From the NCBI GenBank assembly GCA_043228905.1, contig JBHGNT010000017.1:2356001-2420000 (forward strand): a stretch of 64,000 nucleotides of DNA, given 5' to 3'. The DNA is from Azolla caroliniana. Taxonomy: Eukaryota; Polypodiophyta. This document shows positions 50,332 to 62,388 of the stretch, in pieces. Under the pieces are notes generated by a model, which worked only from the letters and a program-made list of their open reading frames with translations, made no database searches and was not told the origin of the DNA. Numbering within the stretch: the first letter of the stretch is position 1; every line of letters starts with the position of its first letter. Made by a program: the position numbers and the translations under genes.

Positions 50332-52249
50332 AGAAGTGTTGGTCTATCTCGACGTCGCCGATCTTGACTCGCACGTTTGGGCAGGTCCCGTGTAGTTCCT
50401 CGGTGGCGCGCGTCGCCGCCCGTATCTTCCACCCGTGCTTAGTGTTGATCGGCCATTTCCCCTTCTTGTAGAAGTCCATGGACATCAGGTTTATTTCCGA
50501 ACCGTGGTCCACCAGCGCCACCACCGGTTCCTGAACATCTCCGATCTTCACCGGGGTTTCCGTGGTCGCTCGGGCCCAGTGTGGCCTCGAATAGTGGCTC
50601 TCCGCCCAATCGTCTTCCAGCGCCATGTCCTCTATGTGCGCCGTCCGCACCTCCACCGGCCTTTCCAGTTCTGCCTCCGTCGACAGCCTCTTCCTCTTCA
50701 CCAAGTCCACGATGGAGTTGTGGAACTCCTTCTTGGCGATTCCGAGCACCTCCCGCAACGACAGTTCCACTTTGCTGTCGAGGATTCGTTCTTCCAGGAC
50801 CTTTCGTAGGTCCGTGGTCCTTTCAATCTCCATGCCCAAACGGTATCCGCCCTTCTTGTGGCTATCCCGGGCACTGGACTCACCGGCCTCGTTCCGTTTC
50901 GGCCCGAATCGGGTTTCGTATCTCTGTGAGGGTCCGGCCCCTCCGGTTTTACCTACCCGTTTGTCTTCAACCAGAGCCTCGTAGTTCTGGCAAGCTGCTT
51001 CGACGAAACCCGTCTTTTCTTCGACTGGGTCACTCCACCCGATTACCTCCTGGACCCGCTTCTCCGCGCGGTCCGCCTCGTCTCTCATTAGTCGGGCACC
51101 GGCGAGGCCTTCCAGCACCGTCGGCTAGAACCCGGCTTTGCTCTCCTTCCGGGCCTCGCTGCCTCCGACCCGAATACCGGCTGACGCTGAGTAGTGGACG
51201 GTCTCCGCATGCCGGGCTGCCGCCTCTTCGATCAGCCTTTTCATTCCTCCTCGCCCATCGTTTCGGTTCAGGGCCCTCCGGGTATCGCTAGCGTGCACCC
51301 GACCTTCCCACAGGTACACTACCCGGCTTCTCAAAGCCTCCGTAAAGTCCCCGCAGTCTTTCCGAATGTGGCTGACCTCGTCGCACCACATGCACCTACT
51401 TCCTGCCGGAGGCCGTCGGTCACGAGCCTGATCGCCGCCTTCCCTCCGAGCCTGGGCGATCTGGAGATCCTTTACCGCTCATGTAAACTCCTCCAAAGTT
51501 GTTCCCCCGGACGAGCCTCTGACCACGCCGGTCGAAGCCGAACCGGTTTCGAGCCACTCTCGGGTCTCTTCCCTTCGCGCCTGCGGTATCGGTTCGAGCT
51601 TCCTTGTTGCGACAGGTCCCGCCCCGGTCGCCTTTGTATTAGCCCACTCCCACCGTTTGTCAAAACGGCCGCAGACTCTTTTTACCGCGGCCCAGTTGGC
51701 CGTCAGCCCGTCTTCGGTTTCCAGTAAGGAGCCCACTTGCCCCCGATCCCGTGCATCAACCGATTTGACAAACAATAGGACACGACTTGTGTCCAGAACG
51801 GTCCGATCGAGCGCTGAAAGGCGTGCAAAGCGTTCCTCAAACTCCCGGAGGAGTACCGACGCATTTCTTCCTTTGTTGGGGGACCCCACCCACTCCATGA
51901 AGCCCTGCTTCGAAAGTCGAAGCGCGTCATCCAACCCGTATTTCTCCAGGAGCCGTCCTTCGAACTCCTCCTAGGTTCGGCTCTCTGCCCGGACTTCGAG
52001 CATCTCCGCATGGATGCCGGGCATCGCCACTCGAGGGAATCCGGCAAGACGCCTCTCTTCCGGAATATCCCTCATCAACATCTCCGCCCGGTAGGACGCC
52101 AAATAACTCGTGGCATCCTTTCCACTGAACCGGCCGATCATACCAACGATCGCCTCAATAGCCCTGTCAAGGGCACCGGTGCCCTCGCGCGCGCTCACTA
52201 TCCAGTCCACGGCCGAAGCCATGGCCTCTGCAAGATCCGACCCCCTCAT
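50189..52249 (-). pseudogene. Gypsy-D gag-protease, with stops
   Basis: Starts MRGSDLAEAMASAVDWIV at 52249. Stops replace Trp at about 51973 (RT, stop, EEFEG), Lys/Gln at about 51478 and Trp at about 51125. The zinc knuckle CMWCDEVSHIRKDC has GH changed to SH. The protease DHGSEINLMS is intact. A frameshift after ETKVLDNG ends similarity to C. High identity to C in every piece. Confidence 0.88.
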
Positions 52250-52291
52250 CTCCGCTCCTCTACCGCCTCTTCACATCGGGTTCACCAAATA

Positions 52292-52943
52292 CGTCACGTT
52301 GTTACGCGCATGCGTGGAGAAACGAGGCGGGACCACCGGGGTCTTGAACCGAAGAGTAGGTGATAGATGGGGAAAGAGAAAGAGAGAGACGCCCGGTCAC
52401 GTATGAGCAAAGAACACAGGGGCACGGCCCATCAACACAGAAGATGTGAATGGACACAGAGACAGGGAGGCACAAGTGTTTGTATATTAATGAATAACAA
52501 ATACACAACAGAGCACGCGAGTGGTTACAACCAAACAGGCCGGCGAACAGATGCCGATGCCTGTTCGTCTGCGCACGAGAGGAAAAAAAAAAGGGTGGAG
52601 GTGCTGTCGGAAGCACACGGGCGTTCCTCGAAGCAGCGCGAGCCTCCCGAAAACCTGCAGAGAAGAGCGATGGAGAACGAACAGAGGAGAAGCGTTCGGT
52701 TACGGTCCGACAACACTTCGTCCTCCTTAATGCGCGATCCCTTCTCCCTACGTCTCCCTCTCCTTTATAGCGTCAAGAAGGGAGCCGTCTCCCTCATTTA
52801 CTTCCTACCTACCGAATCTAACTACCCAGGATATACCTATGTACCTAATTCCCTATTATATACATTAAGGGTGCGCACACGTGAAGAGCCGGTTCACGCG
52901 CGCTATGCACCGATTGCGCTAAGGGACGGTTTTCTTCACGACA
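52292..52943 (-). repeat. Gypsy-D right (5') LTR
   Basis: 652 bp with ends CGTCACG (mutated TGTCGCG) and TTCACGACA. The outer part is close to Gypsy-C's LTR (ACGGTTTTCTTCACGACA) and the inner part to 47847-48066. Confidence 0.88.
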
Positions 52944-52947
52944 GCGT

Positions 52948-54787
52948 TCTGGAAATAAGCAAGATTTTAATGATCACTAAAGACAATGACCTGATGTGGA
53001 GAGCCCTCTAAGAAATGCCGCCATTACACAAATGAATCCACGATGGCTAATAACTCCTTGTCATGTATTTCGTAGTTGATTTCCTCAACATCGAATTTGC
53101 GCGAATGGAAAGCCACCGGATGCAACTCTTCTTTATCTCCTTGTTGAGAAAGGATGCTACCGAGGGCGAAATCTGAAGCATCGGCCTCCATGATGAATGG
53201 TTTACTAGTATCCACATGAGCTAGAGTCGGTGTTGATGTAAAGGCTTTCTTAAGATGCCGAAAAGCCATATCTGCTTCAATGGACCAAAGAAATGCTTGG
53301 CCCTTCTTCGTAAGTTGTGTGAGGGGTAAGATAATCTTCGAGTAATCCTGTATAAACTTACGGTAGAAGTTAGCAAAACCTAGAAAACATTGTACATCTC
53401 GTACCGACCGTGGAATTTGCCACTCTAGTACAGTTTGGACTTTAGCTGGATCCATGGTGATGCCCTTTGAGGAGATGACGTAGCCTAGAAATTCCACTTG
53501 CTTGCAGTCAAAGCTACATTTTTCTAGCTTGGCATAAAGACCATTCTCGCGGAGTCGCTTTAATACTAATAGTACATGAGAATCGTGCTCTTGCTGGGTC
53601 TTCGAATAAATCAATAGATCATCAAGATAGATGATCAAACAGATATCCAAGAGGTCTCTGAATATATCATTTGCCATGTGTTGGAAGACTACGGGTGCAT
53701 TGGTTAGGCCGAATGGCATAACAGTATACTCGAAATGCCCATACCGCGTGCGAAAGGCGGTCTTCCATTCATCTCCCGGTCGGATCCGCACGAGGTTATA
53801 CGCTCCTCGTAGATCGATTTTGGTAAAAAACTTGGCACCATTAACTCGCTCTAGAAGACTTGATATAAGAGGAAGTGCATACCTATTCCGGATGGTGACC
53901 TTATTCAATCCGCGGTAATCAACGACGAGACGAAGTGAGCCATCTTTCTTCTTGACAAAGAAGATGGGTGCACCGGCCGGAGATTTCGAATGACGGATGA
54001 ACCCGCTTGCCAAGTTCTCCTCGATGTAGGCTCGAAGAACTTCTAACTCGGTGGGTGACAAGTTGTAAATTGGTCCCCATGGTGGTTCGGTTCCTGGTTG
54101 TAAATCAATGGGACAGTCATAGGGACGGTGATGAGGAAGGGTACCGGCTTTTACCTTGTCAAATACATCGGCATAAGGATGATATTTTGCCGAAAGTTGT
54201 ACTGAGGAGTCCTTCTTAATAGTGCTGGAAGGATGTACTGATATTGCAAATGGGAACATTGCCTCCTTGTGTCCTTCTTCGCGTAATTGATGGAGTGAAA
54301 TGGTCGAAACTCGGTGAGTAGATTCTTGGGGTGGTCGATATCGGACTTCTCTTGTTCTCCAATCTATGGCTGGATTATGTAATTCAAACCAAGGTAATCC
54401 TAGGACAATGGGATGCTCTGGACTACTAATTATATTAAATGATATTACACACACAAAACTACCTAGGATAACTTGAATGGGTTCTGATTCTTCTACAATA
54501 TTCCCGGAAGCAATGGGACGACCATCAATGACTACTATAGATGCGGGACAAGGAAATTTTCTTAGGGATATCTAAGAAGCTTGGGCAAAATTTCGATCCA
54601 TGAAACAGGAATTAGCTCCGGAATCTAAGAGTGCGAGGACGGGTACTGAGGGAGTACTTTTAGTACTAACAATGACTTGGGCTAGGAACACATTGTTAAC
54701 TTGCTTGGAAGGAATGGAACCACTAATGGGTTGTACAGATCTAGGGCTGCTGTCCAACCAAACGGCTCCTATTTTGGCTGGACTCAA
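52948..54787 (-). pseudogene. Gypsy-F pol, protease-RT-RNase H part
   Basis: Protease LALLDSGANSC near 54610, then a TAG stop (54570) in place of Lys in the AHK region; open again to 53024 through DYRGLNKVTIRNRYALPL, IYLDD (about 53620) and EADASDFALG; TAA for Gln after DSFV (53024); cut by Gypsy-D at 52948. Starts in the -1 frame relative to gag, as in Gypsy-B. Confidence 0.88.
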
Positions 54788-55941
54788 TCGTTTAACTCTT
54801 CATCTAATTGACTAAGGATTTCAAATTTGTTTGAGATACTTGGGCTATTAATACTATGAATACTATCTGACACTCTATTAATACTATTAATACTATCAGA
54901 CACTCCGAAGGGAAGAATTAACTCGGGTTTAGTACAAGCGATGATTTGATTTACCTGTCTTCTTGGCCTATGGGGACAATTGATGGCGATATGCCCTGGT
55001 CCACCGCAATAAAGACATAATCGATTGGCACGTCGTCGTTGCTTTTCTTCTTCCGATAACGAGCCACGTCGACGCATGGTGTCGATCTCCATCGGTGTCG
55101 GAATATTGGCTTGAGGTACATCGCGTGCAAACGGTTTAGCCGTGACTGAGGCGTATGTGGGTTCCGACCGAGAGCGTGGTATTTGTAACTGACGCTCCGA
55201 ACCCCGTTCGAAAAGGCGGTTGTCGCATCGGACCGCTCGACTGATTGCCTCCGTAAGAGACTTTGGTTCTTCGGGGAAGGTTAAAAGCAGATCTTTGACA
55301 TCATTGCGCAAGCCGTAGCGAAACTGCTCAATGAGGGCCTGATCATCCCAGGGAATATCTGAGGCGAGTAGACGGAAATCCGCCGCGTAGGCAGAGGCTG
55401 GACGATCGCCTTGACGCAATCTTCGGATTTTGTTGATAGTCGTCCTGATGTTGTCGGTATCTCCAAAGCAGGCTTTAAACTCACCAATAAAATCTTCAAA
55501 GTTATTAAGCAAGGGTGATTGTTTTTCTAGAAGCGGAGCGAACCATGCCAAGGCTGAGCCGCTAAGTAACGTGCCTATTAGGCCGACTCGAGATGCATCA
55601 GTGGGATATCGGGAAGGATGCATCTGGATGACTGAGCGTACCTGATTAAGGAATCCCCGGAATTGCGATCGCGTTCCATCAAATTTCACAGGAAGTCCAA
55701 TCTTGGGCTCTTTATGAAATCCTTGGGGACTTGAACCTTGTTGTTGCAACGCTGCTTCGAGTTGTTGTACCCGTAATGCTAACTCCCCATGTTGTTGTTG
55801 CGTTTGTTGTTTTTCGAGAGCGATTTGTTGCAGATCCCCTATCAACAGTTGGTTTTCTTGTTCCAGAGCAACAAACTTTTCTTTTAGGCACTATAACTCG
55901 GACAAAACAGATTGATATTCTTGGGCGCTAACAGTAGCCAT
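54784..55941 (-). pseudogene. Gypsy-F gag with one early stop
   Basis: ATG at 55941 (MATVSAQEYQSVLSEL), then TAG at 55891-55893 in place of the Gln present in Gypsy-B, then open for the remaining 350 codons with the CCHC knuckle LCLYCGGPGHIAINCP. An internal start after the stop could still make most of Gag. Confidence 0.9.
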
Positions 55942-55985
55942 AGTATAGGGAAAAGGGTAGGAGGAAAGGAAAATTTGGTTCAAAC

Positions 55986-56433
55986 TGTCAGGAATAGTAC
56001 TAAAGCAGAGATGGAATTAGTACTAAGAAGAGAAGTACTATTAGTACTAAGAGGACGGGACTGCGTAAGATTCCCGAGAGAGGAAGTGAGAAGAGGACAG
56101 AGAGAGAGAGATAGCGAGGATGAGAGAGAGAGAAAGATGATGACAGCAGCTAATATATTATGTGAAAAGATAAGTACAAGCGGCTGAGAGGCTTAACACT
56201 GGCGTTGAACCAATTTGGTTCAACATAATGCCTAGTGCCTTCTTTTATAGTGTTGTCAAGAGTAATCCTGAAACTTCTAGAATGTTCCAGAGAAATTTGG
56301 AATATACATTACTTTCTTATAATAAAACATAAATGAAAATAATATCCTATGAATTACAATAGATGGTGTGATGGTTAAGAGCTCGACCCATATACCATAA
56401 GGTCATGGGTTCGAGTCTTGCCATATCATGACA
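55986..56433 (-). repeat. Gypsy-F 5' LTR
   Basis: 448 bp, TGTCAGGAATAGTAC...ATCATGACA, followed by CTTAG. A primer site TTGAACCAA (minus, 55983-55975) lies 2 nt inside and is complementary to TTGGTTCAA in the LTR (minus, at 56205-56213). Confidence 0.93.
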
Positions 56434-56438
56434 CTTAG

Positions 56439-57193
56439 AGGCCTACAAATCTGAAATGCAGATGAGGAATATACCCGAGGATAGACGGCTGACAGGGTTT
56501 CCTCGGGTCATCACACCACACATCCATACAGAGATGGCCGAAATACAAGTGGGCTGCCGTGATTGGGCGGAATTCGCAGACGAAGTTCTCGAAAGATACA
56601 AAACCCTCGGGTCATCACACCACACATCCATACAGAGATGGCCGAAATACAAGTGGGCTGCCGTGATTGGGCGGAATTCGCAGACGAAGTTCTCGAAAGA
56701 TACAGCTACAACGACTCGCTCCGGTTATCGAGAAAGGACTTTATGGATTGGGTCAACAGCCCCGACAAGGGTCAGAATGCTTCAACGCTCCTCCAGGAGT
56801 TCGAGTCACGGTTCATGCGGCTCTCTAGATTGAACTGAACCGTGCTCGAAACTAGCAAAGTCCTATTTTTCGTTACGTCGTTCGACTCGCGCATCTGGGA
56901 AAGTGTGGGTCTTCTTCTTGAAACCAACCGCGGTCTCACGACTAATTGGGTGACCGTCAAAGAAGTATGCAGAGGATTGACAAACGCCGAGATTGGAAAG
57001 AAAAGGGGTCCTCGTCAGCCGGACCAGCTGTCGAAACTGGAGTCGAGCCCACACCGACCCGAATGGAAGAAATGAGGAGGTGGCTCGAGCTAGGCCAATC
57101 CCCAGCAAACGAAGTCGCGGGATCTGCAGGCGGCATAGGACTCGAAGAACTAACAAGGATGGTGCGCAACCTCTAGATCGCCCAGGCCCGACG
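56439..57193 (+). pseudogene. Gypsy-E gag, second piece
   Basis: AYKSEMQMRNIPEDRRLTGF, WAEFADEVLERY, SLRLSRKDFMDWVNSPDKGQ and LLLETNRGLTTNWVTVKEV match Gypsy-C Gag. A 104-bp tandem duplication shifts the frame, a TGA follows SRLN, and a further frameshift lies near 56990. Cut by Copia-3 at 57193. Confidence 0.88.
56501..56708 (+). repeat. 104-bp tandem duplication in Gypsy-E gag
   Basis: CCTCGGGTCATCACACCACA begins at 56501 and 56605. The two 104-bp copies look identical apart from the junction (TTTCCTC versus AAACCCTC just before them). 104 is not a multiple of 3, so it disrupts the frame. Confidence 0.95.
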
Positions 57194-57494
57194 TGTCGAA
57201 TACGAGTGTATAATGGCCGTATTCACATTGTCCCTTTGGACAGCCCAAGTTTGGGCCATTTCTGTAAATAGCATAAAGGGCAATTGCTCTAGGATAGTCA
57301 CTATATAAAGTGACTTTGTAACCTTTAGTGTAGGTTGGTTGTTATTTTGTAACTGTTGCTATTGAGAAATATAACGTTTCTTTTGTGCCTATCTCTCTCT
57401 CTCTTCATGTCTATCTTGCTCATTCGCATACACAGGTTCTTCTTCATCACGAATGTTGCTTGCACTTCCACATTGACGGCCTTGTTTCCGAACA
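57194..57494 (+). repeat. Copia-3 5' LTR
   Basis: 301 bp, TGTCGAATACG...CCGAACA, with CTATATAAAG near 57300. Confidence 0.93.
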
Positions 57495-57496
57495 TT

Positions 57497-57509
57497 TGGT
57501 ATCAGAGCG
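57497..57509 (+). promoter_or_regulatory. Copia-3 primer-binding site
   Basis: TGGTATCAGAGCG, perfect initiator tRNA-Met match, 2 nt after the LTR. Confidence 0.93.
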
Positions 57510-58177
57510 TTGGGGGTTCTTCAACCCGCTGTCGGCCGTCATCGAACACCACAACATTCTATTCTGGTAACTTCTTGAAGAATAGAGAAGAGAGAAGACA
57601 AACAAGAAGTTTGCATCTCACTGTGTTAAATCACTAATTGGAGTAAGCTAGGCGGCTGTACTCTGTTCCTATGATTGTCACCACTTGAGGTGAGCTCCCT
57701 GTGCAACACCCGACCCAATCATGCTTCATTCGGTTAAACAACATCTGAATAGATCACTGGACGTTATTCACCCGCTTGTTGTAACCATGCGCTGCAGATT
57801 GGTGTCCTAGCAACAACCAAATTCATGCTTCATTTGGCTGATCGACATTCGGAAGGATTAGTTGGATCCGTCCCTCTCATCACTGTAGTCATCCGAAGCA
57901 GAATCGGCCCAAACAATCGGTTTCTCGTAATCGGTATTCGGCATACAATCGGAAGCTAATCGGGCTCCCGCCGACTCGGCAACATTCAGGAAGACCAGTT
58001 GGTTCTATCCCTCAAGTTACCGCAGTCACTCCGAGCAAGTTCAGCAACAAGTATCCGAAACCAAACTGACTAGGGTTCAAAACTGACTAGACCGATATCG
58101 GGTGAGCCGACCGGCTGCACCCCACTAAGGTTTGTAGTCAACTCCGAACCAAGTCTTACCAACCGAAACCGAAGCAG
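57510..58177 (+). other. Copia-3 leader
   Basis: 668 bp between PBS and gag ATG. No coding similarity was seen; composition is like the element interior. Confidence 0.6.
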
Positions 58178-58940
58178 ATGGCATCAACATCTGTTTCATT
58201 GGAGATGAGTCTAAGGAGGTTTGACGGTTCGAACTTCAACTTCTAGAAGGAACAAATGCAGGACTATCTCATAGTCAAGGGTCAAATAGACCCGATTGAG
58301 AATGAAAATCCTCTAGAAGCGTACAAGGCAAACGAGTGGCTAAAGCTGGACAGAATTGCCCGCGCCATGATTCAAATGCACTTGTCGGAATCAGTGTACT
58401 TCACAGTGCAATCATGCACGACAACATTTGAACTTTGGAAAACATTGTCGGAAACTTATGAAAAGAAGGTCGCCTCAACGAAGATGTATCTGATCCGACG
58501 TGTCTACAACTTGCGGATGAAAGAATCCAATTCGGTTCAGGCACACCTCAACGAGTACGAAAGCATAAGCTCCCAAATCTCATCTCAGGGGACGGCAATC
58601 GAGGATGAATTCAGAGCAATGATATTCATGAGTAGCCTCCCCTCCTCATGGGAAACTTTCGTTACAACCGTGTGCAATGCTTCAATGACTACCGTTAAGT
58701 ACTCCAAAGTCACGAACGCAATCCTGACTGAAGTAGCTTGGAGAAAGTCTTTCGCCAAAGACCCGGCTGATGAAGCTTACGTAGTACAAGGTTTGATCGA
58801 CCGATCGAACAACTGAGGAAGAAGTTCTTCCCGACCGCCAAATAATCAGCGAAGCCAGAGCAAGTCCCGGGACAACCGAATCTGCAAGTACTGCAAGAAA
58901 CCCGGACACATCAAAGCCGACTGTCGGGCACTCAAAGCAA
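58178..58940 (+). pseudogene. Copia-3 gag, two stops
   Basis: ATG at 58178; LRRFDGSNF, then TAG for Trp (about 58243), YLIVKGQID, ELWKTLSETYEKK and MFMSSLP-type UBN2 Gag pattern; TGA (58814) for Arg; CCHC knuckle CKYCKKPGHIKADC near 58892-58933. Otherwise one continuous frame with pol. Confidence 0.88.
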
Positions 58941-61900
58941 AAACCGGCAAAGCTTATAGAGTGGATCAGAAGAGTAGCTGGCATGAGGAGGTCAACTACG
59001 TCGGCTCTTCAACCGAAATTTGGACGACCGACCCAAACATATTGTCCATAGAGAACCTAGTTGAATTAGAAGTTCTACTTATGACTGAGGATTCGAGCAC
59101 ATGGCTCCTGGACTCGGGCACATCGTATCATGTGACACCTCACCGATCTCAGTTTCGGCAATACTCAAACCGGCACTCCGACTCAGTTCGAGTCGGAAAC
59201 TTGCAGCACTGTGCTATAATCGAAATCGCCACCGTAGAGCTCAACCTTCCGGGTGGCTCTACACTCGTACTACACAACGTCTAACACGTTCTTGAGCTTT
59301 CAAGTCCCTTGATCTCAATCGGACAACTTGACGAACCCGGTATCCGTGTCGGGTTCTCATCAAGAGGGTGGACACTCCATAAAGGGAACCTCCTGCTTGC
59401 TCGAGGACCAAAGGTACACTCTTTGTACCCTTTATATGTCATGCTCAATGAGGGTGACTTATTTCTGGTTGATATCCCCGTGTCATCGTTATGGCACGGA
59501 CGACTTGGACACCTCAACAAGGCATGCATAACACACCTACCAAGAGCCAGTTACATTCCCAAACTCTCCTTCTCAGATCACCAATTCTGCGAGCATTGCC
59601 AGTATGGCAAACATGTAACCATATCACACCCGACATCAGCACCAAGAGAATTGAGTCCCCTCGATTTGGTCCACTCGGACATCTGTGGCCCGATGCCACA
59701 TCAGTCTCTCGGTGGGGCTTCGTACTTCATCAATTTTATTGACGACTCGACTCGGAAGGTGTGGACTTACCCCATAAGAACCAAAGATCATGTGTTCTCG
59801 ATCTTCTCCGAATGGCTTGCAATGGTCGAAAATCAAACCGATCGGAAACTGAAATGTCTCCGAACCGACAACGAAGGAGAATTCAAGTCTAAAGAATTCG
59901 TCAAATTTTGCCAGGGACGCGGCATTCGACGTGAATACACGGCACCTTATAGTCCGGAGGAGAACGGAATTGTAGAACGCATGAATTAGATGATTCAAGA
60001 ACGCATAATATCCATGCTCCAACACTCTGGACTGTCGGATGGCTTTGGGCTGAGGCTCTACTTACGGCAGTACACATAATCAATATGTCGCCAAGTAAAC
60101 CTCTAGGACTTAAAATACCTCAGGAAATATGGTCCGGCAGTAAGCCGAGTTATGACAGGTTGAGGATCTTCAACTATGAGGCGTATGGCCTTATACTGAA
60201 AGACGACCGCCGGAAACTCGAACCAAGATCAAGGAAATGCGTTTTCCTTGGATATGGACCTGATGGCGAGATCAGATACCGACTCTAGGACCCCGAGCAC
60301 AGACAAATCGTTCGAAGTTCGGACGTCGTGTTCAACGAGTCGGCTATGCATAAAATGGCGAAAAGGCCTATTGAAGTCCGAAGGGTAATATTTTCCGAAG
60401 TGCCAACCCTTCATGAAGGCCCAACCCACAACACGAGATTGGTTTCACGGGTAATCGACACCTCCCGCACTGAATCCACCGATTCACCACAACCGAGTGG
60501 CTCGACTTCCAACCATCCGACACCTATACCTAGTGCGACCAGTCCAATCATACCTCGCAGATACGAGAGACTGTCGCAACCTCCGGAGAGGTACTCTCCC
60601 GGAATTTTCTTTACAAATGCCGGCGAATCGACGTCTTACAAAGAAGCATCGACATCTGCTGACTCAGCCACCTAGCATCTGGAGATGGAGTCGGAAATGC
60701 ACTCCATTCACGCAAACAAGACTTGGGACTTAGTCGAATTACCGAAGAGTCGACGTGCTCTTCCGTGTAAGTGGGTCTATCGACTAAAAGAGACGTCCGA
60801 CTCGATCACCCCAAAGTACAAGGCCAGATTAGTTGCGAAGGGATTTCGGCAAGAATATGGCGTCAACTTCGACGAAATCTTTTCACCAGTGGTGAAAATG
60901 ACAACCCTTCGTTTCATGCTCGGCGTCGTGGCCGCCGACAACTTGCAGTTGATTCAGCCGCAAGGCTTTGTGGCATCCGACCAAGAACATCTAGTCTGCC
61001 GACTCCAGAAGAGTTTATACGGCCTGAAACAGGCACCCCGACAGTGGTACAAGAAGTTCGACGACTTCATCGAGTCAGTCGGCTTCTCCAAGAGCGATGA
61101 GGACCACTGTCTCTTCACCAAAACAGCTCAAGACGGGTCTCCCGTCTTCCTCATCATTTACGTGGATGACATGCTCCTCTCCGGCCGCCATGCCAGAGAG
61201 CTCACCGAACTCGTTCGGAAACTGCGGTTGAAGTTTGCCATGAAGGACCTTGGTCCAGCAAGACACATACTCGATATGAAGATTAGTCGGCATCGCTATA
61301 CACGACAACTTTTCTTGTCTCAAACCAACTACATGGGACGTGTCTTGGAACGCTTCAACATGCACTCGGCCAAGTCAGCTTCCACCCCGCTCCCCATTAA
61401 CCTTCAGCTGTCTCAGCGAGACTGCCCACCATCCGGTCCGGACGGGGAAGATATGAAGTCGGTACCGTATGCACCAACAGTCGGCTCCCTTATGTACGCG
61501 ATGGTCGCCACACGGCCTGATATTTCTAACGCCATAGGAGTCATCAGCAGATTCATGCACAACCCAGGCTGATCGCACTGGAACGCAGTCAAGCATGTAT
61601 TCAGATATCTAGCTGGCACAAAAGACCACGAAATCCTTTTTGGCCCGAACTCAACCTCAGGTGTAGTCGGTTACACCGACTCGGACTTCACCGGCTGCAT
61701 CGACAGTCAGAAATCAACAACCGGATATTGTTTCAAATTCGGCAATGGAGCAATCTCGTGGAAGTCAAAACCTCAGGAGTGCACAGCCACCTCAATGACC
61801 GAAGTGGAATATGTAGCTGCGTCCGACGCGACAAAAGAAGCTTTATGGCTCGATCGGCTGGCGCACACGTTTCGATAGGTCGACCTTGACTCGGCTCCAG

Positions 61901-62160
61901 TTGTCTACAACGACAGGCAGGGTGTTGTTGCTTTGTCGAAGAATCTGGTTCACCACAACGCCTCCAAGCATATCGACATTCGATATCACTTCGTTTCGGA
62001 CTGCGTCATTTCAGGGAAAATCAGTCTATAGAAGATATCCACAACCGATAATGTCGTAGATGGAATGACCAAGTGTCTTTTTGCGGATCATTTCTGGTAA
62101 ACTGATAATGTTGTAGATGGAAGGACCAAGTGTCTTTCTGCGGATCATTTCCGGTCCCTT
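58941..62160 (+). pseudogene. Copia-3 pol, RT motif A deleted
   Basis: Protease LDSGTSYHV near 59110; pre-integrase LWHGRLGHLN; integrase CEHCQYGKH, HSDICGPM, RTDNEGEFKS and EENGIVERMN; RT from CKWVYRLKE with FSPVVKMTTLRFML, then NLQL joined directly to QPQGF, so the roughly 20 codons with motif A (the first catalytic Asp, xDVKTAFL type) are missing; [11 protein letters not shown] and IIYVDDMLLSG (about 61158) present; RNase H YTDSDFTG, TEVEYVAASDA, NDRQGVVAL, HIDIRYHF. Stops near 59281, 59988, 60286, 60673, 61570, 61876 and 62028. Confidence 0.9.
62045..62158 (+). repeat. 57-bp tandem duplication at the Copia-3 pol end
   Basis: CCGATAATGTCGTAGATGGA (62045) and CTGATAATGTTGTAGATGGA (62102), each followed by a similar CCAAGTGTCTTT..GCGGATCATTTC run. 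57 bp is 19 codons, so the frame is kept. Confidence 0.9.
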
Positions 62161-62388
62161 CGGCACCAGATGGGCGTAACGAAAAATCGGTCCGATTAAA
62201 GTCGGACACACAACACAGGACGGTTTTGGTCAACAGACATCGGTTCTTTGAGGATCGGCTTCAACTATTCCGACCCAACCGGTTTTGGCTTCAGTCTTCG
62301 GATCCTACCGACTCAAACAAAACCGATCTATCCGATAAACCTTACCTGTAATCTCAGATAACCCATGTATACGCCCATTACAGGGGAG

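Larger units (their letters stand above)
40530..52943 (-). mobile_element. Gypsy-D, FLDD-type Gypsy, partly deleted, host of C
   Basis: The left LTR begins TGTCGCG at 40530, is interrupted at 40547 by Gypsy-C and resumes at 47847. The right LTR is 52292-52943 (CGTCACG...CACGACA). The 4-bp duplication is GCAT (40526-40529) and GCGT (52944-52947), one mismatch. Removing D and one duplicate aligns Gypsy-F with A and B without gap. gag-PR and the RT part are present; RNase H, integrase and part of the left LTR are lost or replaced. Confidence 0.9.
38347..56433 (-). mobile_element. Gypsy-F, chromodomain Gypsy holding D and C
   Basis: LTRs at 38347-38785 (3', left end TA instead of TG) and 55986-56433 (5'). 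Target duplication CTTAG at 38342-38346 and 56434-56438. gag 55941-54784; pol 54787-52948 and then 40529-38797 after the nested insertion. Same family as A and B, but with several nonsense codons. Without the nested elements it would be about 5.7 kb. Confidence 0.96.

Noticed and set aside
40530-52943. Gypsy-C and -D as contaminating fungal sequence
   Set aside because: They are embedded with target duplications in plant-type elements of the same contig, and a third relative (E) hosts the whole nest.
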